Shown here in pieces: positions 7,984 through 17,179 of a stretch of DNA of 37,891 nt. The DNA is from Bacteroidaceae bacterium (GTDB taxonomy: Bacteria > Bacteroidota > Bacteroidia > Bacteroidales > Bacteroidaceae), in contig JAFRTJ010000049.1 in assembly GCA_017427185.1 (NCBI GenBank), positions 1 to 37,891 of the forward strand, in the 5' to 3' direction. Below the pieces are notes generated by a model. It ran no database searches. It saw only the letters and a list, made by a program, of their open reading frames with translations, and had not been told where the DNA came from. The stretch's first letter is position 1; every line of letters begins with the position of its first letter. The position numbers were made by a program, and so were the translations under genes.

Positions 7984-8169
7984 TTATTTTTCGGAATCAG
8001 ACAAAATGTCCTGTATTTCTTGTCCTATGTTGACCAGTTGACTTCTGCAAAGTTTGATTAGTTCTTGTGCTCTGCGCAACTTTTCTGCCAGCTGATCTAT
8101 TTCCAGTTCATTGTTCTCCATTTGGCTGCTGATTTTCTCCAGTTCAGCCATTGCTTCTTCGTATTTCAT
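7984..8169 (-). CDS. xseB: Exodeoxyribonuclease VII small subunit
   Basis: The 61-residue protein is nearly all helical, with the family pattern YEEAMAELEKISSQMENNEL followed by LAEKLRRAQELIKLCRSQL. XseB subunits wrap the long helices of XseA to form the exonuclease VII complex, which degrades single-stranded DNA in both directions. Its length is slightly below the usual 65-80 residues. Its start overlaps the end of xseA by 4 bp (8166-8169), which suggests translational coupling and supports the ATG chosen. It appears to be the last gene of the long minus-strand run that begins at mmdA. Confidence 0.92.
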   Translation of the reverse strand: MKYEEAMAELEKISSQMENNELEIDQLAEKLRRAQELIKLCRSQLVNIGQEIQDILSDSEK

Positions 8170-9398
8170 GCTTCTACTATTGATTCAATTTTTCCATGTT
8201 CAGTAAGGGTAGTGATATGGTCACCAGGATGGAGCTGATTGGGATTTCTTACAGGTTTCCCCTTATGGAGGGTAATGGTGAATCCTAACTTCAAAATCCG
8301 ATTGGGATTCAAATTCTCAATTTGTTTCTCGAGAAGATCCAGTTGGTGAGATTCGTTTTGGAGTTTACGCTCCACGTTCTGACGAAGTTTTTGCAAAAAA
8401 AGGTCCAATTGATGACGAATCTGTTGGCTTATGGTTTGAAAGAGTAGGGAGATGTGTCCCTTTTGTCTTTCCAGTCTGTTTTCTTCATTCTTCAGCAGAT
8501 TATTTGCCGCTTGCGAGATTCGTTGCTGAAAATGATTCAGTAATGCAAGTTCTCCCAGCTGATGGTCAATCAGGAAAGCCGCTGCCGCAGTTGGCGTTTT
8601 CACCCGCTGATGGGCTACGTAGTCCAGTACCGTCTCGTCGCGCTCGTGTCCAATTCCCACAATGACGGGGAGAGGGAACTGTGCAATGATACTGGCCAAT
8701 TGGTAGGAATCAAAGTCCGACATGTCAGCCACAGCACCACCACCACGAATTATCACAACAGCGTCCCAGTTGTTTTCTTCGCTTGCAATCTGGAAGAGGG
8801 CAGCCGAGACGCTTTCTTCCACATGCTGTCCCTGCATGGTAGCTGGGAATAATTTGATTTGGAAACGTAAGCCATACTCGTTGTGGAGGAGTTGGTCACA
8901 GAAGTCTCCGTATCCTGCTGCTGTTTCAGCACTGACGATGGCTATTCGCCATGTCAGTCTGTGCATGGTCAGTGTCTGGTTGTCATGGAGAATTCCTTCT
9001 TCCTCCAACTTGTTCAATATCTCTTTGCGGCGGCGAGCCAAGTCGCCCAGAGTGTAAGTGGAATCGATATCTGTTACCTTCAATGCATAGCCATACTGTT
9101 CATGAAAGGTAACCTGCACTTCCAGCAAGACTTTCAATCCTGCCCGTATTTCTTGTCCCGTTTCATGGAGAAATCTCAGCCGAATCAGGTTGTATTGTTG
9201 GGCCCAACAATTTACCCTTGCACGTGCTATGACGTTCCGTCCGTTTTCGTCTTTTTGGATGAGTTCCCCATAGAAATGTCCATTACTTGCCTGTCTGGCT
9301 TCGGAAAGTTCTCCCGTTATCCAATAAGTGTCATCAAGGTTACTCTCAATGACACTTCTAATTTTATTGTTTAGTTCCCAAAGAGTAATGGGGGTCAT
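8166..9398 (-). CDS. xseA: Exodeoxyribonuclease VII large subunit
   Basis: The 410-residue protein has the XseA layout. The N-terminal OB fold (about 1-105, with WITGELSEAR and GHFYGELIQK) binds single-stranded DNA. The catalytic domain (about 120-300) contains RGGGAVADMSDFDSY and the family hallmark PVIVGIGHERDETVLDYVAHQRVKTPT (residues split here only for naming). A long coiled-coil follows, and then a small C-terminal beta region (LGFTITLHKGKPV). It acts with XseB on single-stranded DNA in repair. It overlaps the upstream phosphatase gene by 4 bp (9395-9398) and xseB by 4 bp, so the three are very probably on one transcript. The length is normal for the family. Confidence 0.95.
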   Translation of the reverse strand: MTPITLWELNNKIRSVIESNLDDTYWITGELSEARQASNGHFYGELIQKDENGRNVIARARVNCWAQQYNLIRLRFLHETGQEIRAGLKVLLEVQVTFHEQYGYALKVTDIDSTYTLGDLARRRKEILNKLEEEGILHDNQTLTMHRLTWRIAIVSAETAAGYGDFCDQLLHNEYGLRFQIKLFPATMQGQHVEESVSAALFQIASEENNWDAVVIIRGGGAVADMSDFDSYQLASIIAQFPLPVIVGIGHERDETVLDYVAHQRVKTPTAAAAFLIDHQLGELALLNHFQQRISQAANNLLKNEENRLERQKGHISLLFQTISQQIRHQLDLFLQKLRQNVERKLQNESHQLDLLEKQIENLNPNRILKLGFTITLHKGKPVRNPNQLHPGDHITTLTEHGKIESIVEA

Positions 9399-10714
9399 CT
9401 TCCGCTATCGTAATCAGCTATTTTCTTTCGGTAATATGCCTCCAGGTCAGCCCATTTATAATAAGGATAATTATCGGTTTGAGCAGGCATGCTCACCTCG
9501 TGTTCGTTGAGCATTGCCTTTACGAGGATGTCACCGTTTTTCTTTTTCTTTTTGGGACGATAGAAAATGAGCTGCACATTACTTGCCATGGGGAAGATGC
9601 GGGTATCTGACCAAACGCGGTTCAGCGTGTCTACATCCTCTACAGCTATCTCTGGATAGCAGTGGTCCAATTCCAGCAAAGCAGCTAAAGGCATCAGGCA
9701 TACTTCGTGTCCAAAACGTAAGGTAGCTCCATGATAAGTCTTGCTGTTGACGATTGTATCTGCTGTGTTGAGAAAGTTTTCCAAAAGGCTCTTCATGAAA
9801 AACGGCGCTAATCCGCTGGAAAGGCCTATATAATTGTTTATGTTGCGATAGTACCACTGTCCGTACACCTCTTCCTCAGTGAAGAGATCCCACAGATTTA
9901 TCTTCGCAATCTCCATTCCCTCGTGACTTTGCATGTTGCGGCAGATATCGAACACACGACGCATCAAACTTCCTGGATCTTTGAATTTCTCATCGCGATA
10001 CGTCGTGTCCTTCATGATTTCTGCCCAAAAACGTGGCCAAATAGTCATCTTTTGTTTGTAGTTGGTACGCAGACGAGCAGATCGTTCGTTGTTGCTGTCC
10101 TTAATGCGTTGCTCGCGAGGACCAGAGATGTAGTACATAAACTTCTGGCTCGACTCATTGTGCATAGCGACCTTAGGGTTGTAGGCCGTTATCTCTTCAC
10201 ATTCAGCTACCATGGAGAGAATGCACCGTATCACCACGCTACTGGTGGCATCTACCTGGCAATTTTTGGCACCAAAGATTTCTGGGAAATTCTGGCACAT
10301 GCGCTTCCCGATGCCATGATGCTGTTTTTCGCCTAGTGGAGTAAGGTCACCAATGCGGTTTATAGCGGTCTCGTGAATCTGGTTGAGCTGTTCGCGCAAC
10401 AGCTCACCTCGTTCCGTCAGATTGTTCTTTTCGTGGGCTCTTTCCAGGATTCCCATTGCATCAGTGTATTCGCTATCACTGCATAACCATCGGCTTCCAT
10501 GTCGTGCGTAAGTGCTGATGTAGAAAGGCTCATATCCTTTAGGGCTTCGAGTCGGTTTCTCTGTGGGCTCCATATAGGATTTGAAGTTGCTTCCTGTCAT
10601 CAGGATGTTCTCATGGATTTCGCGGCGAGCTTGTGACCATTCCTGATCCTTTTGGGCAAAAAGTATACTGGCGCCAATGATGGCAGCCAGTATAAATGTG
10701 ATGATTCTCTTCAT
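9395..10714 (-). CDS. Secreted histidine-type phosphatase, MINPP/phytase-like
   Basis: The 439-residue protein has a signal peptide (residues 1-20, ending LFAQ), pointing to the periplasm or cell surface. ARHGSRW at residues 70-76 is the histidine acid phosphatase motif, with His72 as the likely phosphate acceptor. FGHE at 334-337 is in the place of the second catalytic motif, with Glu337 as a possible proton donor. The arrangement and length fit the multiple inositol polyphosphate phosphatases described in Bacteroides, which remove phosphates from inositol phosphates such as phytate, but the substrate is inferred. It starts 14 bp after oadB and overlaps xseA by 4 bp, an odd setting for a secreted phosphatase. 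Confidence 0.85.
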   Translation of the reverse strand: MKRIITFILAAIIGASILFAQKDQEWSQARREIHENILMTGSNFKSYMEPTEKPTRSPKGYEPFYISTYARHGSRWLCSDSEYTDAMGILERAHEKNNLTERGELLREQLNQIHETAINRIGDLTPLGEKQHHGIGKRMCQNFPEIFGAKNCQVDATSSVVIRCILSMVAECEEITAYNPKVAMHNESSQKFMYYISGPREQRIKDSNNERSARLRTNYKQKMTIWPRFWAEIMKDTTYRDEKFKDPGSLMRRVFDICRNMQSHEGMEIAKINLWDLFTEEEVYGQWYYRNINNYIGLSSGLAPFFMKSLLENFLNTADTIVNSKTYHGATLRFGHEVCLMPLAALLELDHCYPEIAVEDVDTLNRVWSDTRIFPMASNVQLIFYRPKKKKKNGDILVKAMLNEHEVSMPAQTDNYPYYKWADLEAYYRKKIADYDSGR

Positions 10715-10728
10715 GTTGAATTGAATGT

Positions 10729-12012
10729 TTAACCTAAGAAGCTGAGCAGGATACCTGCAGCCACAGCTGATCCTATCACGCCAGCCACATTGGGGCCCAT
10801 AGCATGCATCAGCAGGAAGTTGCGCGGATCGGCCTTGGCACCCTCCACCTGGCTCACGCGGGCGGCCATGGGGACGGCACTTACACCAGCAGAGCCGATG
10901 AGAGGATTGATTTTCTCCTTCAAGAATAGGTTCATTATCTTAGCTAACAGAACACCGCCTGCCGTGCCGAAGCCAAAGGCTACTATACCAACGCAAAGGA
11001 TGCTGATGGTCTGTATGTTGAGGAAAGCCTCAGCAGTTGCCGTAGCACCCACCGTAGTACCCAAGAAGATAACTACGATGTTATTCAGTTCGTTCTGGGC
11101 AGCCTTGCTCAGACGCTCCACCACGCCGCTCTCCTTCATCAGGTTACCCAGCATCAGGCAGCCGATGAGTGTAGCAGCAGATGGCAGAATCAGCGATACG
11201 ATGATAGCCACCACGATGGGGAATACAATTTTCTCTTTCTTGCTAACAGTACGCAGCTGGCTCATACGTATCATACGTTCCTTCTTCGTAGTGAGGGCAC
11301 GCATGATGGGGGGCTGAATAACAGGCACCAGGGCCATGTAGCTATATGCGGCTACGGCAATGGGTCCCAGCAGGTGGGGAGCCAGTTTGGTGGTCAGGAA
11401 GATGGCCGTAGGACCATCGGCACCACCGATGATACCAATAGATGCAGCTTCCTGCGGATTAAAGCCGAAGACATCCATCTGGGTAATCAGGAAGGTGGCG
11501 AAAATTCCTATCTGGGCAGCAGCACCCAGAATGAGGCTCTTGGGATTGGCAATCAGGGGTCCAAAGTCTGTCATGGCACCTACGCCTAAGAATATCAGGC
11601 AAGGATAGACACCCGCCTTCACACCGATATAGAGCACGTCGAGCAATCCGCCTTCGGCCATTACATGCCGGTAGCTGTGATAGAAGGGGCTCTCTGGATT
11701 CAGGAACTCATCGTTCCACATAGATGTATGGAACAGGCCGGCACCAGGCAGATTTGTCAGAATCATGCCAAAGGCAATGGGCAGCAGCAGCAGGGGTTCG
11801 TACTCCTTCTTGATAGCCAGGTAGAGGAGGAAGCAGCCGATACAGATCATCACGGCGTTTTTCCATCCCTCACCCACAAAGAAGGAGGTAATCCCCATGT
11901 CGTTCCAGAACTTGGCCAGCGCATCGCTCGTGTTGAAGTCGGCAGCCATTGCTGGCGTTGCCACCATAAGCAGCGTGGCAAGCATGCTTAGGAAGAAAAA
12001 TTTCTGTTTCAT
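10729..12012 (-). CDS. oadB: Sodium-pumping decarboxylase beta subunit
   Basis: The 427-residue membrane protein is the Na+-translocating subunit of the OadB/MmdB/GcdB family, which decarboxylates carboxybiotin and exports sodium ions. About ten hydrophobic segments are visible. The family signature [20 protein letters not shown] lies in the middle, its Asp being the residue involved in ion coupling in homologues, and a glycine-rich helix near the C-terminus ([19 protein letters not shown]) is also typical. I place the start at MKQKFFF (12012), 14 bp after the biotin carrier stop; the reading frame is open further upstream, but that part overlaps the carrier gene. Residues 1-28 look like a signal peptide. 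With mmdA next to the operon, methylmalonyl-CoA is the likely substrate. Confidence 0.93.
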   Translation of the reverse strand: MKQKFFFLSMLATLLMVATPAMAADFNTSDALAKFWNDMGITSFFVGEGWKNAVMICIGCFLLYLAIKKEYEPLLLLPIAFGMILTNLPGAGLFHTSMWNDEFLNPESPFYHSYRHVMAEGGLLDVLYIGVKAGVYPCLIFLGVGAMTDFGPLIANPKSLILGAAAQIGIFATFLITQMDVFGFNPQEAASIGIIGGADGPTAIFLTTKLAPHLLGPIAVAAYSYMALVPVIQPPIMRALTTKKERMIRMSQLRTVSKKEKIVFPIVVAIIVSLILPSAATLIGCLMLGNLMKESGVVERLSKAAQNELNNIVVIFLGTTVGATATAEAFLNIQTISILCVGIVAFGFGTAGGVLLAKIMNLFLKEKINPLIGSAGVSAVPMAARVSQVEGAKADPRNFLLMHAMGPNVAGVIGSAVAAGILLSFLG

Positions 12013-12025
12013 AATTCTTCTACTC

Positions 12026-12760
12026 TTATGCCATTTCAACGAGGGCGTCTCCGCTTTGGACCTGTGCTCCTTGCTGTACAAGTATGGCTTTGACTGTGCC
12101 GTCAAACTCTGCTGTGATGTTGTTCTCCATCTTCATTGCCTCCATGACGAGGACCGTTTCACCAGCCTTTATCTGTTGACCTACCTGTACCAATATCTTG
12201 GTGATGGTGCCAGGCAGAGGGGCTGTGACACTGTTGGCTCCAGCAGGAGCTTTGGGAGCTGCAGCAGCGGGTGCAGGAGCGGATTGGGGAGTGGGTGCAG
12301 CCTTGGGGGCAGCGGGTGCAGGAGCTGCAGTGGCATCAGCTTGGAACTCCACGAGAGCATCTCCCTGATTGACACTTTGTCCTACGCTGACGCAAATGTC
12401 TTTTACAGTCCCATCGGATTCTGCCACAATGTCATTGGCCATCTTCATGGCTTCCATCACAATGAGCACGTCACCTTTCTTCACCTTCTGCCCTTTCTGA
12501 GCTACAATCTTGGTGATGGTGCCAGGCAGGGGAGCAGACATCGTGTTGGCCTTTGCTGCAGCTGGTGTAGCTGATGGTGCTGCAGGAGTTGTGGCTGCTG
12601 CTGCAGGTCTTGCGATGGTTTTGTGAATGGCATGGGCTTGTTCAGGCATATTCACCTCATAGGTTTTCCCATTGACTGTAACCAGCAGAGTGCCATTCTC
12701 CTGTTCTTCTACCTTGGTGGTATAATCTCTACCAGCTATCTTAAAATTAAAATTCTTCAT
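12026..12760 (-). CDS. Biotin carboxyl carrier protein with two tandem biotinyl domains
   Basis: The 244-residue protein carries biotin between the carboxyltransferase and the sodium-pumping subunit. The N-terminal ~40 residues match the usual leader of Bacteroidetes carriers (NGKTYEVNM). An Ala/Pro-rich linker follows, then biotinyl domain 1 (about 71-140, EAMKM with Lys106), a second Ala/Pro-rich linker (141-174) and biotinyl domain 2 (175-244, EAMKM with Lys210). Most homologues that I know of are about 140 residues long with a single domain, so this looks like an internal duplication. Both domains keep the PLPGTI and VMEAMKM motifs, so both could be biotinylated. The start at 12760 (MKNFNFK) follows oadG by 14 bp; an upstream in-frame ATG at 12805 would overlap oadG. 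Confidence 0.93.
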   Translation of the reverse strand: MKNFNFKIAGRDYTTKVEEQENGTLLVTVNGKTYEVNMPEQAHAIHKTIARPAAAATTPAAPSATPAAAKANTMSAPLPGTITKIVAQKGQKVKKGDVLIVMEAMKMANDIVAESDGTVKDICVSVGQSVNQGDALVEFQADATAAPAPAAPKAAPTPQSAPAPAAAAPKAPAGANSVTAPLPGTITKILVQVGQQIKAGETVLVMEAMKMENNITAEFDGTVKAILVQQGAQVQSGDALVEMA

Positions 12761-12774
12761 ATTTTCTTTTCTTT

Positions 12775-13107
12775 TTATAGTGCTGCATTCAGTTCTGCAT
12801 GCCAAGCCGAGTGCTCGCTCATGTGAATGGTAAGAACACCACTTTCCTCGTCATGCGTGTTGTTGAAGTACAAGTACAGGGTCGTGGCTACGGCTGCCAT
12901 GTCATCCTTGTATTCACTCAGGAGGGGATGCTCCTCGCCGTTGTCTTTTGACACTGTTTTTACCAGAGCAGTCTTCTTGTCGTTTCCAGCGGCAACTAGG
13001 CTGAAGATCTGCAATATCAGGACGAGCAATACCAGAATGGCGAATACCACTCCGATGCCCATGCCTGTCATTAACCAAGCCGTTGTCCAATTGGTTGCTA
13101 GTATCAT
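12775..13107 (-). CDS. oadG: Sodium-pumping decarboxylase gamma/delta subunit
   Basis: The 110-residue protein has one N-terminal transmembrane helix (about residues 10-38, MTGMGIGVVFAILVLLVLIL) and a polar C-terminal domain, the layout of the OadG/MmdD subunit that holds the decarboxylase complex at the membrane. The MGIGVVF.IL pattern in the helix is typical of the family. It lies 19 bp after mmdA and 14 bp before the biotin carrier, so the operon order is mmdA, oadG, carrier, oadB. The C-terminal half contains HDEESGVLTIHMSEHSAW, resembling the tail of other Bacteroidetes OadG proteins. Confidence 0.88.
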   Translation of the reverse strand: MILATNWTTAWLMTGMGIGVVFAILVLLVLILQIFSLVAAGNDKKTALVKTVSKDNGEEHPLLSEYKDDMAAVATTLYLYFNNTHDEESGVLTIHMSEHSAWHAELNAAL

Positions 13108-13126
13108 CTTACTTGCGTTTTAATGA

Positions 13127-14698
13127 TTACAGAGGAATGTTGCCATGTTTCTTAGCAGGGTTGGTCAGACGCTTGTTCTCAAGTTGTGCCAAGGCGCGAA
13201 TGATACGGAAGCGTGTGTTGCGTGGCTCGATGACGTCGTCAATGTAGCCATAACGTGCTGCATTGTAAGGATTAGCGAAGAGGTTGGTGTATTCATCCTC
13301 TTTTTCCTTGATGAAGGCCTTAGCCTCGTCCACTTTACCTTCTTCTTTCAGGGCTTTGGCTTCCTTAGCATACAATACGGCGGCAGCACCAGCTGCTCCC
13401 ATTACGGCTATCTCTGCTGTAGGCCATGCATAGTTCATGTCACCTCTCAGTTGCTTGCAGCTCATCACGATGTGAGAACCACCATAAGACTTACGCAGCG
13501 TGACGGTCACCTTGGGCACTGTGCACTCGCCGTAGGCATAGAGTAGCTTGGCACCATGCAGGATGACGGCATTGTACTCCTGACCTGTACCAGGAAGGAA
13601 TCCAGGCACGTCCACCAAAGTGACGATAGGGATGTTGAAGCAGTCGCAGAAACGTACGAAGCGTGCACCCTTGCGGCTGGCGTTGCAGTCAAGCACTCCT
13701 GCCAGTTGCTTAGGTTGGTTGGCAACGATGCCCACGCTCTCACCATTGAAGCGGGCAAAGCCCACAATGATGTTCTTGGCAAAGTTTGGCTGTACTTCAA
13801 AGAATTCACCATTGTCAACGATGCCTGCGATGACCTCGTACATGTCGTAGGGCATGTTGGGGTTCTCAGGAATGATTTCGTTGAGGAAATCTTCCTTGCG
13901 GTCGATGGGATCTGTGCATGGAACACGAGGCGTCTTCTCCAAGTTGTTCTGAGGAATATAGCTTATGAGTTGCTTAATCATAGCCATTGCCTCCTCTTCT
14001 GTGGAAGCCGTGAAGTGTGTTACACCTGACTTGGTGGAATGCACGCTGGCACCTCCCAACTGTTCCTGGGTAACAACCTCGCCAAGTACGGTTTTTACTA
14101 CGGCAGGACCCGTGAGGAACATGTATGACGAGTTCTCCATCATCAGGGTGAAGTCAGTCAAGGCAGGGCTGTATACGGCACCTCCTGCGCAAGGACCCAT
14201 GATGGCAGAGATCTGGGGGATAACACCACTTGCCATGATGTTGCGCTGGAAGATTTCACTATAGCCAGCCAAGGCATTGATTCCTTCCTGCAGACGGGCG
14301 CCACCTGAGTCGTTAAGTCCGATGACGGGTGCACCCACCTTCATAGCGATGTCCATAATCTTGCAGATTTTGCTGGCAAGCATTTCGCTGAGGGAACCTG
14401 CGCTAACAGTGAAGTCTTGTGCAAAGACATAAACCAAGCGGCCTCCGATGGTGCCACTACCAGTCACTACGCCATCACCCAGATAGTGTTTCTTGTCCAT
14501 TCCAAAGTTTGTACAACGATGCTGCACAAACATGTCCATTTCCTCGAAGCTACCCTCGTCCAGCAACATTGAGATACGTTCGCGGGCAGTGTACTTGCCC
14601 TTGTCATGCTGCTTTTCGATAGCTTTCTCGCCACCACCCAAGCGGGCTTTGGCACGGAGTTCTACCAACTCCTTGATTTTTTCTGTTTGACTACTCAT
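13127..14698 (-). CDS. mmdA: Methylmalonyl-CoA decarboxylase / propionyl-CoA carboxylase carboxyltransferase
   Basis: The 523-residue cytoplasmic enzyme belongs to the biotin-dependent carboxyltransferase family. It transfers the carboxyl group between methylmalonyl-CoA and the biotin of the carrier protein. The glycine-rich CoA-binding signatures are present: [28 protein letters not shown] and [15 protein letters not shown]. The C-terminal half has the second crotonase-like fold ([12 protein letters not shown] and [15 protein letters not shown]). No biotin carboxylase gene is nearby, while oadG, carrier and oadB follow, so the decarboxylase role (succinate to propionate, coupled to sodium export) is more likely than ATP-dependent carboxylation. 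It is the first gene of the minus-strand run, with a -7 element 39 bp upstream. Confidence 0.95.
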   Translation of the reverse strand: MSSQTEKIKELVELRAKARLGGGEKAIEKQHDKGKYTARERISMLLDEGSFEEMDMFVQHRCTNFGMDKKHYLGDGVVTGSGTIGGRLVYVFAQDFTVSAGSLSEMLASKICKIMDIAMKVGAPVIGLNDSGGARLQEGINALAGYSEIFQRNIMASGVIPQISAIMGPCAGGAVYSPALTDFTLMMENSSYMFLTGPAVVKTVLGEVVTQEQLGGASVHSTKSGVTHFTASTEEEAMAMIKQLISYIPQNNLEKTPRVPCTDPIDRKEDFLNEIIPENPNMPYDMYEVIAGIVDNGEFFEVQPNFAKNIIVGFARFNGESVGIVANQPKQLAGVLDCNASRKGARFVRFCDCFNIPIVTLVDVPGFLPGTGQEYNAVILHGAKLLYAYGECTVPKVTVTLRKSYGGSHIVMSCKQLRGDMNYAWPTAEIAVMGAAGAAAVLYAKEAKALKEEGKVDEAKAFIKEKEDEYTNLFANPYNAARYGYIDDVIEPRNTRFRIIRALAQLENKRLTNPAKKHGNIPL

Positions 14699-14736
14699 TT
14701 TTTATTTAAAAATAAAGGATTTATCAAATTCGCACG

Positions 14737-14744
14737 CAAAGGTA
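14737..14744 (-). promoter_or_regulatory. Probable -7 element of the mmdA operon
   Basis: CAAAGGTA reads TACCTTTG on the minus strand, a good TAnnTTTG match, 39 bp upstream of the mmdA start. No clear -33 TTTG was seen at the standard distance. It would drive the whole mmdA to xseB transcript. Confidence 0.45.
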
Positions 14745-14829
14745 CAAAAAAAAGACGTAAGATGACTGCTTTTCATGTAAAATCTTCCCTATTTTTTGTC
14801 TTCGTATTCTGGAATTCCTCAAAATGTTT

Positions 14830-14837
14830 TAAATTTG
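14830..14837 (+). promoter_or_regulatory. Probable -7 element upstream of GH31
   Basis: TAAATTTG matches TAnnTTTG. It places transcription start near 14844, downstream of the first in-frame ATG at 14842, which supports the ATG at 14863 as the true start. No matching -33 word was found. Confidence 0.45.
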
Positions 14838-14862
14838 CAACTTGAAACATCATTTATCTAAT

Positions 14863-17163
14863 ATGAAACTTCGTTATCTCGTCCTTTTCTTGGGACTTCT
14901 GAGTGCACTTATCCTCCAGGCCCAGGATGGCTATAATCCAGTTCCTCATCCTGAAGCTGTGGTTGTTTCTGGCAATATGCGCTTCACTGTCCTCACGTCT
15001 CGAATGATACGCATGCAGTACAGTTCAACTGCCAAATTCGAGGACCGTGCCAGCTTTGCTGTGGTAAATCGTAATCTCCCTGTGCCAGAGTTCACTACTC
15101 AAACTGAGGATGGATATCTCACTATTACCACTTCTGACCTGGAGTTGCGCTATCGAATTGGTTCTCAACCAAAAGCGAGCGACCACTCTACCAAGAATCT
15201 GAGCATTACTTTTTCTCTCAATGGTCAGTCTGTAGTCTGGTATCCAGGCAAGGATGATGCCCTCAATTTGGGAGGGACACGACGCACTCTCGACAATGCT
15301 TGGGGTGATTCCTTCAAGGTTGGCATTGAGAAAGGCCTTCTTTCGCGTGCTGGGTGGAGTATTATCGACGAGTCACCATCAGCCCAGCGAGGAGATGGCA
15401 GTCGCAGTTTTGTTTTTCAGCCCACCAGTGATGGCTTTTATTGGTTTGACCAACCTGTCGATCCTTCTGCCACAGATTGGTATTTCCTTGGATATGGCCA
15501 CGACTACAAGCAATGCCTTCGTGACTTCGTTCTCATAGCAGGTCGCATTCCATTACCTCCCAAATATATCTTTGGATATTGGTACAGCCGGTATTATGCC
15601 TATACTCAACAGCAGTTCCGTCAGCTTGTGATGGAAATTGAGCGCTACAATATCCCCATTGATGTGATGATTGTGGACACGGATTGGCACATCAACGGAT
15701 GGACGGGCTGGTCCTGGAACACCAATCTGATTCCCAATCCCAAGCAGTTGATTTCCTATTTCCATCAGCATGGACTCAAGACGAGTCTCAATCTTCATCC
15801 TGCGTTTGGCGTGGAGAGCAACGAGGACAACTATCCTCTTCTGCGAGCCGACATGGGATTGCCTTCCACTTCCACTGAGACTATTCCTTGGCAGCTCAAT
15901 GATTACAAGTTTTACAAGTCGATGTTCAACAACATCATTCGTCTTCGTGAGAAAGAGGGAGTGGATTTCTGGTGGCTTGATTGGCAGCAATGGCTAACCA
16001 ATCCATATGTGGATGGGTTGGGGGAGACCTTTTGGTGCAATCATGTGTTCTTCGAGGATATGCGTCTCAACCGTCCTGAAGTGCGTCCAGTTATCTTCCA
16101 TCGTTGGGGTGGTCTTGGCAGCCATCGCTATCAGATAGGTTTCTCTGGCGATACCTTCTCTGCTTGGAGCACCCTCGCTTTCGAGGTTGGTTTCACCAGT
16201 CAGGCAAGCAACGTTGGCTATACCTACTGGGGCCATGATCTGGGCGGCCATCAGGGGGGCAACAATGATCCAGAACTCTTTCTGCGCTGGATGCAGTTTG
16301 GCGCTTTCACTCCCATATTCCGTTCCCATGCAACCAATGCCAGCAATCTCGAACGCCGCATTTGGCGCTACAGCAACTTCCCGCAGCTGCTCGATGCCGT
16401 TCGTCTTCGTTATCGTATTTTTCCTTATTTATATACAGCTGCGCGCGAGACGTTCGAGACAGGGATCGGCATGAATCGTCCCCTCTATTACGAGTATCCT
16501 GAGGAGAACAATGCTTACAAGTACGAGGATGAGTATTTCTTTGGAAATGACATGCTTGTGGCTCCTGTCTATACACCTATTCAATCCGATGGTTATGCCC
16601 ATCGCAGCATCTGGCTTCCTGAAGGCAAGTGGTGGGATACATCATCGTGTCGTCTCATTTCTGGCAATCGCACCTTCGTGGGATATTTCACTACTGATGA
16701 GATTCCGCTTTATTACCGTGCTGGCTCCATCATTCCCAACTATCCAGATCAACGCACCGTTCAAACTACTCCTGACACAATCATCGTGCAGGTTGTACCA
16801 GGAGCCGATGGCGAGGGAAGATTCTACGAGGATGCAGGCAACACTCAGGATTATCCCACTCAGTTCGCTGATACTCGTTTCTCCCAGCGTCGTGCTGGCG
16901 AGAACATCGATTTCCAGATTGCCGCTCGCGAGGGGCATTTCGAAGGTATGCCTGCTGAACGTGTTTGGCAAGTCGAGTTCCTTGGTCAGGAGGCCCTGCC
17001 TGAGGGTGTTACTCTCGATGGTCAGGATGTTCTCTCCGACAGCCAGGTTTGCCACTACGATGCAGACTCGCGTATGCTCGTCATTACTGTGCCTCGCCGC
17101 AGTTGCTCTTCTCCTGTTAATATCCGTATTCTTGGCGCACCCAAGACGATGGCTCATCTCTAA
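14863..17163 (+). CDS. Secreted glycoside hydrolase family 31 enzyme
   Basis: The 766-residue protein has a signal peptide (about residues 1-20, ending ILQAQ). The N-terminal beta-sandwich (about 25-200) is followed by the GH31 barrel, which contains YRYAYTQ-type and IVDTDWH segments. DFWWLDWQQW holds the likely nucleophile Asp373, and FSGDTFSAW holds the likely acid/base Asp430. Downstream, WGHDLGGH and RSHATNASN are also typical of the family. GH31 enzymes act on alpha-glucosides, alpha-xylosides or alpha-galactosides; the WLDWQQ form differs from the classical WTDMNE and does not settle the substrate. I chose 14863 over 14842 because the signal peptide and the -7 element fit it. It precedes a SusE/F-like gene at 16 bp, so the two form an operon. 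Confidence 0.9.
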   Translation: MKLRYLVLFLGLLSALILQAQDGYNPVPHPEAVVVSGNMRFTVLTSRMIRMQYSSTAKFEDRASFAVVNRNLPVPEFTTQTEDGYLTITTSDLELRYRIGSQPKASDHSTKNLSITFSLNGQSVVWYPGKDDALNLGGTRRTLDNAWGDSFKVGIEKGLLSRAGWSIIDESPSAQRGDGSRSFVFQPTSDGFYWFDQPVDPSATDWYFLGYGHDYKQCLRDFVLIAGRIPLPPKYIFGYWYSRYYAYTQQQFRQLVMEIERYNIPIDVMIVDTDWHINGWTGWSWNTNLIPNPKQLISYFHQHGLKTSLNLHPAFGVESNEDNYPLLRADMGLPSTSTETIPWQLNDYKFYKSMFNNIIRLREKEGVDFWWLDWQQWLTNPYVDGLGETFWCNHVFFEDMRLNRPEVRPVIFHRWGGLGSHRYQIGFSGDTFSAWSTLAFEVGFTSQASNVGYTYWGHDLGGHQGGNNDPELFLRWMQFGAFTPIFRSHATNASNLERRIWRYSNFPQLLDAVRLRYRIFPYLYTAARETFETGIGMNRPLYYEYPEENNAYKYEDEYFFGNDMLVAPVYTPIQSDGYAHRSIWLPEGKWWDTSSCRLISGNRTFVGYFTTDEIPLYYRAGSIIPNYPDQRTVQTTPDTIIVQVVPGADGEGRFYEDAGNTQDYPTQFADTRFSQRRAGENIDFQIAAREGHFEGMPAERVWQVEFLGQEALPEGVTLDGQDVLSDSQVCHYDADSRMLVITVPRRSCSSPVNIRILGAPKTMAHL

Positions 17164-17179
17164 AATACCGCATACTAAG

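Noticed and set aside
16511..17179. Upstream extension of the SusE/F-like gene
   Set aside because: It overlaps the GH31 gene in another frame, has no family features, and the signal peptide begins at 17180.
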